Shown: one piece after another, positions 23,101-26,320 of the stretch
How the letters are laid out: each line of letters starts with the position of its first letter
Position numbering within the stretch: the first letter of the stretch is position 1
From: Saccoglossus kowalevskii
Lineage: Eukaryota > Hemichordata > Enteropneusta > Harrimaniidae
Length of the DNA stretch: 26,320 bases
Direction: 5' to 3'
NCBI RefSeq assembly: GCF_000003605.2
Contig: NW_003140814.1
Location: 30,065 to 56,384, forward strand
Program-made: the position numbers and the translations under genes
The notes under the pieces: model-generated
What the model saw: the letters and a program-made list of their open reading frames with translations, nothing else
The model's database searches: none
What the model was told of the DNA's origin: nothing

Positions 23101-25932
23101 TCAAATTACTGTATATGTTGCATGTACATGTATTATACTACATTTGTTTGGACTTAAACGACATTCCATGATTATTGACACATCTCTACATTTGAGTAGA
23201 TATCCTACATGTGTACATGTTACTATCAGTAGATGTAATTATCAGTTGATATTACTATTCTTAATTTTCTTACCAGGTCATTGAAAGCTTTATGGGGATA
23301 TATGCGCAAGAATGATATTGATTCGAATAAAGTATGGGATAGCATTAAAGATATTGTCATCAAAACTATCATAAGGTAACACTAAAAGTTTATTGCTGTG
23401 AAAAAAGTGTATACTACTAGATTACACTGTAAAAAAGACCTTAAAATAGATTGCTTTTTTTTATGAGTGTGATGAGATTTAGTATTGTATAAGGAATTAA
23501 TATTCCTATTGTGTTCTGTTGAATTCCTGTCAGTCAATTTTAGCTGAAGGCAGTGATTTGTCTTTTTATAAGGAGCTTTTATTTCTGTTGTGTTTAAAAT
23601 AGTACTCATTTCTATCTCTATCTTGGCTCCACTCAATGTTTTTGTCATTATTTACTGATTTTGCTAAGTTTAGATTTGTTCAGTTGATACCCGGCTCAAA
23701 CCCATGCTGTAGATCCTTTTCAGTAACTTCAACCATGACAACTTATTACTAACTATGTAGGTAGACATGTGTTATTGTATTTTAGCTCAAAAAGAATTGT
23801 GATTGCACTTCACTTTTTTTTTTTCCATTTATCGTTTGAATTTGGGTTTACAAGTAGTCTTGGTTGCCATGGTATGATCACATGCGATCTCCTTATCTTA
23901 CAGTTACTGTAAAATACTTTATTTTCACTGAAAAGACTTTTGGGGTGTTTTGTATGGAATTTATTTTCACTGATTTTTGACAAGTTGAATAAAAAATATA
24001 GGAAAAAAGGTATATTTGTGAAATTTTATTTTCAATGAATCATTCCTTTAGTGAAAATTCATTCCAAGCAAAAAATAAAGTATTTTACAGTAGTTATAAA
24101 TTCGCCCAATTTGTTGAAATCAACTTATTGTTTTATATCAGTTCTGAGGCAGCAGTTAACAGCTTGGTGAAATCTAATGTTCGAAGGCGTTACTGTTGTC
24201 ATGAATTATTCGGCTTTGATGTCATGTTAGACGACAACCTAAAACCATGGATTATTGAAGTCAATATCTCTCCTAGGTAAGACGTGTTTGAAATGACGTG
24301 TTCACATGTCATTTTGTTTTAGCAACCCGATGTGGCATGTGCTAGACCAGAAAGTGGCCATGATGCTTATAATATTGGTTCTCCATGTGCTTCCAATGAA
24401 TGTATTTCTTTGACATGCTTTGGTCAAAATTAACACAAAGTCAAAACATGAAATAATGGTATACTTAGGCATATGAGTTTGTTTTTGATTCAATGTGACT
24501 GGACTGACTGGCATTAATTTTTCTTTCAACAAACCACAATATACCTCAAAATGTCATTATCTGCAAATTTAATTCAAACATGGACATTTTGATAACATTT
24601 TCACACGAAATGCACATAATATCTATTTACTGATTCAGAAATAATCTGCTTGAGTTTGTATTTTGCTCATTCCGTTTTTTTTTTCTCTCACATTATTGTT
24701 CCAACAGCTTACACTCCAATTCTTCATTAGATGTTAATATCAAAGGTCAAATGATCAAAGATTTACTCAACTTAGCTGGTTTCCAACTGCCTGATAAGAG
24801 AGACATCTATCCACATGTGCCACCTACAAGTTCTGCGATAAGGTACACATCCAAACCTACTTAAATATTGCCACTTGAAATCTTCAGGAAATCTTCAATA
24901 TGAACGACGTCAGCTGGTGTGTTAAACTAAACCTCTTCTTTAGTTCCTGTCCTATTACTTTGTTTCTGAAAAAGGTCCCAGAATCTTGTTCAGTGTTGTT
25001 GGTTCATGTCTAGTATATACACTACAGTACATGGTGTAACTTGAACACAAATTTTAAGAAATCTTCACCAGTCATGTAAATAATTCCCTGATATTCAATG
25101 GTATATTTAACAATTCTTTTCAGCATCATACATACAATACTAGGAATAAAAATAATTTAAACCAATCTATATCCTAAAAAAAGCATATTTTTACTATTTT
25201 TGGCCCAGAACTATGGAATGTACTCAGTGAATCAATCAATCAATCAATCAAGATCAAACAAAGTATGCATTTAGGTCAGCTTACAAAACCTTCTTCTTAA
25301 AATCAGTATCCTACTCTTCTGATTTAGTGTCCAGGCTACTCGGTTCACAATTATGTTTCTAGTAGGGTGGGCGCTTAGCCGAGCACCCACTCAAAAAAAT
25401 GGCCAAAAGACAATTTACATTCACCTTGTGGTAGATTTGGGGGAATAGTACGCCTTTTATTTAGATTCTTTTTTGTCAGCCTTTATTTTGTTATTTCCAA
25501 CTTTTTTTTTGAAATACAAGACCTTGATGTTTTTTTCACTTTCCCCCACTCGACAGTTTGGATGATAAGAATCTTTCAATGTAACCATTTAAACACATGT
25601 GCCTTGATAATACAGCAGCATTTAACTTGAATGTATGAGTGAAAATAAATTGAATAGTTTTTAAACCTACCGGTAATAATAAAACCAGCATCATCAATAT
25701 CAAATCATTACAAAATATTGTACTATTGTGTTTTCTTTTTTACTTTCTATACAATATATATGTATTTAAACATGAATCATATCACCCGTTATAAGTTTGT
25801 AAATATTCTACTTTCTTCCATAACAGCACGGAATATAGGTGTGTATTTACAGACAAGAAACTGTGGAATGTTCCAGTCAGTAAAGATGAGCGTGCCAAAC
25901 ATGCTTTCTATATTCAGAAACACCTTGATGAT
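13428..25932 (+). CDS. Tubulin polyglutamylase TTLL4 (spliced, 3' incomplete)
   Basis: TTLL4 ligates glutamate onto gamma-carboxyls of tubulin tail glutamates, starting side chains. In vertebrates it also modifies nucleosome assembly proteins. Twelve exons join in one frame: 13428-14116, 14212-14309, 15750-16019, 17685-17795, 19225-19301, 19638-19832, 20819-21030, 22382-22504, 23277-23375, 24142-24276, 24708-24842 and 25827-25932. Numbering from the ATG at 13428 gives 750 residues. Landmarks are PWELRKLLKW (357-366), DWLGYWG (393-399), NHFPGS then GRKDRLWRN (417-434), WILKPPASARGIGI (476-489), SKFDLRIYV (519-527), HLTNYSINKKN (565-575), HELFGFDVMLD (645-655) and IIEVNISPS (662-670). The ATP-grasp acid/amide pair is E664 and N666. 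The order and wording match TTLL4 better than TTLL5 or TTL. The ATG at 13467 (GCCATGGCG, residue 14) has the stronger start context and is the likelier start. Human TTLL4 is about 1,200 residues, so several hundred C-terminal residues lie past the window. Confidence 0.93.
14212..14309 (+). CDS. TTLL4 coding exon 2: acidic segment
   Basis: Acceptor TTTGTTCCAG; donor GTGAGT at 14310. It encodes residues 230-262, an Asp/Glu run (YEDDGDEDDGIDGLDDDLPD) continuing the acidic tract of exon 1. The intron before it is only 95 nt. Vertebrate TTLL4 also has an acidic stretch N-terminal to the core, so the composition seems conserved although the sequence is not. Confidence 0.85.
14310..15749 (+). other. 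Intron, nothing but one TACCGGTA
   Basis: GTGAGT ... TTCTTTCAG. AT-rich sequence with no recognised repeat or second gene. TACCGGTA stands at 14945 and a variant (TA-TCCGG-TA) at 15260-15268. Confidence 0.6.
15750..16019 (+). CDS. TTLL4 coding exon 3: linker to the catalytic core
   Basis: 270 nt, phase 1 at both ends. Residues 263-352 begin DDSDGYSTASTLSRN and end with LTPSLFSNTPPTINF and a short charged tail. The PALxxSLFxNxPPTIxF-type segment is characteristic of TTLL4 directly before the PWE..KLL.W segment. Acceptor TTCTTTCAG, donor GTAAGT at 16020. The frame runs on to a stop at about 16108 in the intron if the donor is skipped. Confidence 0.88.
16020..17684 (+). other. Intron with dispersed repeat fragments
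   Basis: Contains TACCGGTA at 16311, the 18-nt dispersed motif at 16371, TA-CGG-TA at 16427 and the ZNF143-like repeat at 16964-17050. Open frames at 16552-16800 and 16946-17203 show no family features and are taken as chance. Acceptor TTATTTCAG. Confidence 0.55.
16964..17050 (+). repeat. Dispersed repeat with ZNF143-like word, copy 2
   Basis: GTTGTGTTTGGC, then GCAATGCATGATGGGATTTA at 16999-17018 followed by TTGTAGT, then GAAGACAATAAATTAC. It shares the order of blocks with 10113-10180. The central word plus TGTAGT resembles the long form of the ZNF143/STAF element on the minus strand (TTCCCAGCATGC preceded by ACTACA). Confidence 0.5.
17685..17795 (+). CDS. TTLL4 coding exon 4: start of the conserved core
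   Basis: Residues 353-389, VAQLPWELRKLLKWRMSPIT then a segment ending GFRATK. The PWE.RKLL.W.MS..TP..VK pattern is the conserved N-terminal edge of the TTLL4 core. Phase 1 at both ends; donor GTAAGT at 17796. A TACCGGTA lies only 12 nt behind the donor. Confidence 0.92.
18050..18690. mobile_element. Non-autonomous element with 144-bp internal repeats
   Basis: The left edge AGCTCCGCTGTT (18050-18061) is mirrored by AACAGCGGAGCT (18650-18661). The left edge also forms a hairpin, GCTCCGCT - 13 nt - AGCGGAGC. A CGTCGTC-rich patch follows (18113-18125). The interior has tandem units: TGATATTTTCGACTTCT at 18281 and 18425 gives a 144-bp period, and a third, diverged unit precedes them. Each unit carries ATATTACATATATAGGTACT- and CCTCTCTCA-type words. 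After the right terminus come GCCGAGAGGCTGC and long T runs. The frame at 18060-18245 has no protein features. Superfamily unknown. Confidence 0.6.
18919..18963 (+). CDS. Candidate 45-nt cassette exon of TTLL4
   Basis: A strong pyrimidine tract and CTTCTGACAG precede 18919, and GTAACT follows at 18964. The 45 nt have no stop and fit phase 1 on both sides, so inclusion would keep the frame and replace one Lys codon with TALDDIENCNPYYDEE. The insert is acidic and aromatic and would sit directly before SHDWLGYWG. The acceptor is a tandem CAGCAG, so inclusion could also give 42 nt (one Ala fewer). TTLL4 relatives I know lack an insert here, so constitutive use is unlikely. The donor is only fair. 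Confidence 0.4.
19225..19301 (+). CDS. TTLL4 coding exon 5: DWLGYWG segment
   Basis: 77 nt; residues 390-415, KSHDWLGYWGKHMKAIGFKA then VREYQK. D-W-x-G-x-W-G is a TTLL signature at the N-terminal lobe of the core. The exon starts in phase 1 and ends in phase 0 with AAG/GTGAGA. Confidence 0.92.
19638..19832 (+). CDS. TTLL4 coding exon 6: substrate/ATP lobe
   Basis: 195 nt, phase 0; residues 416-480. VNHFPGSFQIGRKDRLWRN (416-434) is followed by a KKEFGFFPQTFVLP segment and ends in KWILKP. The lysine of the ILKP motif belongs to the nucleotide-binding lobe of the ATP-grasp fold. Acceptor TTTTCCTAG, donor CCG/GTAAGA. The exon is cleanly conserved with no break. Confidence 0.95.
20048..20258. mobile_element. 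MITE-like repeat, family 1, copy b
   Basis: Ends TACTATAAAATACTTTATTT (left) and AATAAAGTATTCTACAGTA (right). Interior blocks CAGTGAAAATAAAATCCAGC, TTCCTATATTTTACATTCAA and CCATACAAAACACCC match, in reverse complement, the copy at 23905-24092 and, directly, the copy at 9802-9994. No ORF. Confidence 0.85.
20587..20720. repeat. Diverged MITE-related fragment
   Basis: It begins TACTGTAAAAATGATTAATT and contains GCGAGTGAAAAATT, CAGTGAAAATATTTT and TTTTCGTGAATACC words like those of the families nearby. No clear inverted right end was found. Confidence 0.35.
20819..21030 (+). CDS. TTLL4 coding exon 7: ATP-grasp centre
   Basis: 212 nt; residues 481-550 plus two bases. PASARGIGIKVIHKW (the glycine-containing nucleotide loop), RRRPVLVQRYLSKPFLI, then SKFDLRIYVYV (R524 in the DLR motif) and DGLVRFATM. 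All hallmark residues of the fold are present. Acceptor TTTGTACAG, donor GTAAGT at 21031. Confidence 0.95.
21031..22381 (+). other. Intron with a putative 0.8-kb inverted-end element
   Basis: Flanks are AT-rich. The middle part, 21367-22167, is listed separately. The frame from an ATG at 22284 is open into coding exon 8 in the right frame, probably by chance. Confidence 0.5.
21367..22167. mobile_element. Putative element with inverted 18-nt ends
   Basis: TTAAAGTTGTATTGTCAG at 21367-21384 pairs with the inverted TTGAAGTTGTATTGTCAG at 22150-22167 (one mismatch). Between them, about 21.84-22.09 kb is unusually CpG-rich for this gene body (about 12 CpG in 250 nt). It contains TACCGGTA (21861), TA-CCGGGA-TA (21874) and AACATGGCTGCC. 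The different CpG level suggests inserted DNA or an unmethylated patch. No target-site duplication was recognised and no ORF looks real. Confidence 0.35.
22382..22504 (+). CDS. TTLL4 coding exon 8: HLTNYSINKKN motif
   Basis: 123 nt; residues 551-591 plus two bases. SMKSLSNKFMHLTNYSINKK (555-574) is among the most conserved TTLL4 segments; the HLTNYS asparagine lies in the nucleotide site. It ends with DDETVCQGHKW. Acceptor TTTTTCTCTAG. The donor is TG/GTATGT at 22505, followed at once by a repeat rich in donor-like words. Confidence 0.94.
22527..23097. repeat. GTAAGTATG/GTGAGTGAATAA satellite, about 50-bp units
   Basis: Degenerate tetranucleotide-like DNA (GTAT, GTAA, GTGA). Its better-preserved part shows a 50-bp unit such as GTGAGTGAATAAGTATGTAA then ATATGTATGCGAGTGAATGT then AAGTATGTAT. 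One unit carries an inserted CCGGTA (22803-22810) and two carry TACATGTA (22634 and 22767). The His/Tyr/Thr-rich frames on the minus strand (for example 22550-23104) are products of the repeat. Confidence 0.95.
23277..23375 (+). CDS. TTLL4 coding exon 9: helical segment
   Basis: 99 nt; residues 592-624. WSLKALWGYMRKNDIDSNKV then WDSIKDIVIKTII, the amphipathic segment between the HLTNYS and HELFGFD motifs. Acceptor TTTTCTTACCAG, donor AG/GTAACA at 23376. Length and register match the family. Confidence 0.93.
23376..24141 (+). other. Intron with MITE copy next to the acceptor
   Basis: AT-rich. MITE family 1 copy c occupies 23905-24092 and ends only 49 nt before the next exon, so the branch-point region lies at or just behind the element. 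Nothing else was recognised. Confidence 0.6.
23905..24092. mobile_element. MITE-like repeat, family 1, copy c (inverted)
   Basis: Ends TACTGTAAAATACTTTATTT and AATAAAGTATTTTACAGTA are perfect inverses over 19 bases. The interior (GGGGTGTTTTGTATGGAATT, AGTTGAATAAAAAATATAGG) matches the reverse complement of 20048-20258, so it is inserted in the opposite direction. It is the best-preserved pair of termini in the window. Confidence 0.88.
24142..24276 (+). CDS. TTLL4 coding exon 10: HELFGFDVMLD and EVN
   Basis: 135 nt; residues 625-669 plus two bases. RRRYCCHELFGFDVMLDDNL, then KPWIIEVNISP. D655, E664 and N666 correspond to the metal/ATP ligands of the ATP-grasp fold. Acceptor TATATCAG is short of pyrimidines (TTGTTTTATATCAG). 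The upstream frame is open from an ATG at 24035 inside the MITE. Donor AG/GTAAGA at 24277. Confidence 0.95.
24277..24707 (+). other. Intron, nothing recognised
   Basis: 431 nt, GTAAGA ... CCAACAG, with a T9 run before the acceptor. Confidence 0.7.
24708..24842 (+). CDS. TTLL4 coding exon 11: end of the catalytic core
   Basis: 135 nt; residues 670-714 plus two bases. SLHSNSSLDVNIKGQMIKDL, then LNLAGFQLPDKRDIYPHVPP. SLHS.S.LD..IKGQM..DLLNLAGF closes the TTL domain in TTLL4. Donor AG/GTACAC at 24843 is weaker than the others. Confidence 0.94.
25229..25251. repeat. Microsatellite (AATC)n
   Basis: Five to six AATC units in an intron. Confidence 0.9.
25367..25390. repeat. Imperfect hairpin GTGGGCGCT...AGCACCCAC
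   Basis: Nine-base arms with one mismatch around TAGCCG. It resembles in style the hairpin at the left edge of the 18050 element (CGAG in the loop side, GC-rich arms) and may be the terminus of another non-autonomous repeat running toward about 25500. The other end was not found. Confidence 0.35.
25827..25932 (+). CDS. TTLL4 coding exon 12: post-catalytic segment
   Basis: 106 nt; residues 715-750, STEYRCVFTDKKLWNVPVSK then DERAKHAFYIQKHLDD. It joins in frame to exon 11. Lys/Arg-rich with KHAFYIQK, like the KKAYYLTQK segment of vertebrate TTLL4 that follows the core. Ends in phase 0 with GAT/GTAAGT. The following exons are outside the window. Confidence 0.85.
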
Positions 25933-26320
25933 GTAAGTAATTTATTTCTATTCTATCTGCATCTTGTGATCCAGTTGATTACTGTCTACTAGAAACATAG
26001 CGACATTGATTGATATTTCCAGCAAGAATATCATTCATTATGAGCAGTAGTTCACAGGATGATCTTCGTCACCAATGACGAATTATTATCAAATTATTCT
26101 GTAAAAAACAGGTCACACTTACATGTAAACTATTTTACATTTTCTGATGGAAGCCCAGACAGTGTTAGAGGCTGCAGAGAAAAGTTGTGAATTCAACAAC
26201 ATGAATGGATGTGTTTTCAATTTGATTGTAGAAAATGCCTCCAAACATGCATTTCTTTATGCATTTATTATTTGTGGAGTGAGATATGATTTTCCATTGT
26301 GAGCTGAATTCTATTCTTGT
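25933..26320 (+). other. Start of the next TTLL4 intron
   Basis: Donor GTAAGTAAT. Within the remaining 388 nt no segment resembling the expected LDVLTPDDVR-type continuation was found, so the next exon lies beyond the window. Confidence 0.65.

Larger units (their letters stand above)
24843..25826 (+). other. Intron with simple repeat and hairpin
   Basis: Contains (AATC)n at 25229-25251, a hairpin at 25367-25390 and TACCGGTA at 25668. Otherwise AT-rich. Acceptor TTCTTCCATAACAG. Confidence 0.6.

Noticed and set aside
22550-23104. 184-residue minus-strand frame rich in His, Tyr and Thr
   Set aside because: It is a translation of the GTAT/GTAA satellite; similar frames are open beside it, with no family features or splice context.
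26150-26232. Possible next TTLL4 exon (QTVLEAAEKSCEFNN frame)
   Set aside because: Open and preceded by CCCAG, but it does not resemble the expected LDVLTPDDVR-type continuation and lacks a good donor.
1-26320. tRNA, rRNA, CRISPR or bacterial operon features
   Set aside because: None seen; spliced coding exons with GT-AG introns and the repeat types show an animal nuclear locus.

Overview
The window is a piece of an AT-rich animal nuclear genome. It holds most of one intron-rich gene on the + strand plus its 5' flank. The gene is a tubulin polyglutamylase of the TTLL4 type. Twelve coding exons with GT-AG borders can be joined in one continuous frame (13428-25932, 750 residues from the first in-frame ATG). 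They cover a Ser/Lys-rich and acidic N-terminal tail and the complete TTL/ATP-grasp catalytic core. The C-terminal exons and the 3' end lie beyond 26320. The exon layout, intron sizes and dense short inverted-repeat elements suggest a marine invertebrate, perhaps a non-vertebrate deuterostome or a lophotrochozoan. The species cannot be fixed from the sequence.

Layout. 1-668: a minisatellite of about 47-bp units with a higher-order arrangement. About 1.2-5.4 kb: a CpG-rich stretch without recognisable coding sequence, holding CACGTG, CCAAT, YY1-like and ZNF143-like words. It probably ends in the TTLL4 promoter and a non-coding first exon (donor at 4809). About 5.5-13.36 kb: CpG-poor sequence read as intron 1, with short inverted-repeat elements, a nearly perfect 48-bp x 6 minisatellite and a small palindrome with 8-bp flanking repeats. 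13.36-26.32 kb: coding exons and their introns. These introns carry two more members of a roughly 200-bp MITE family, a composite element with 144-bp internal repeats (18.05-18.69 kb), a possible 0.8-kb element with inverted ends, and a GTAAGTATG-rich satellite directly behind one splice donor. A 45-nt, frame-preserving candidate cassette exon lies just before the conserved DWLGYWG segment.

Main points outside the gene. The palindrome TACCGGTA occurs 11 times, always outside exons, and near variants of the form TA-(C/G-rich)-TA occur at least 7 more times. In one tandem-repeat unit the word is visibly an insertion of CCGG plus a duplicated TA. That is the shape expected of footprints left by a transposon that targets TA. 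CpG density drops roughly tenfold between the 5' flank and the gene body, as expected for germline gene-body methylation in an invertebrate, which makes the surviving CCGG words stand out more.
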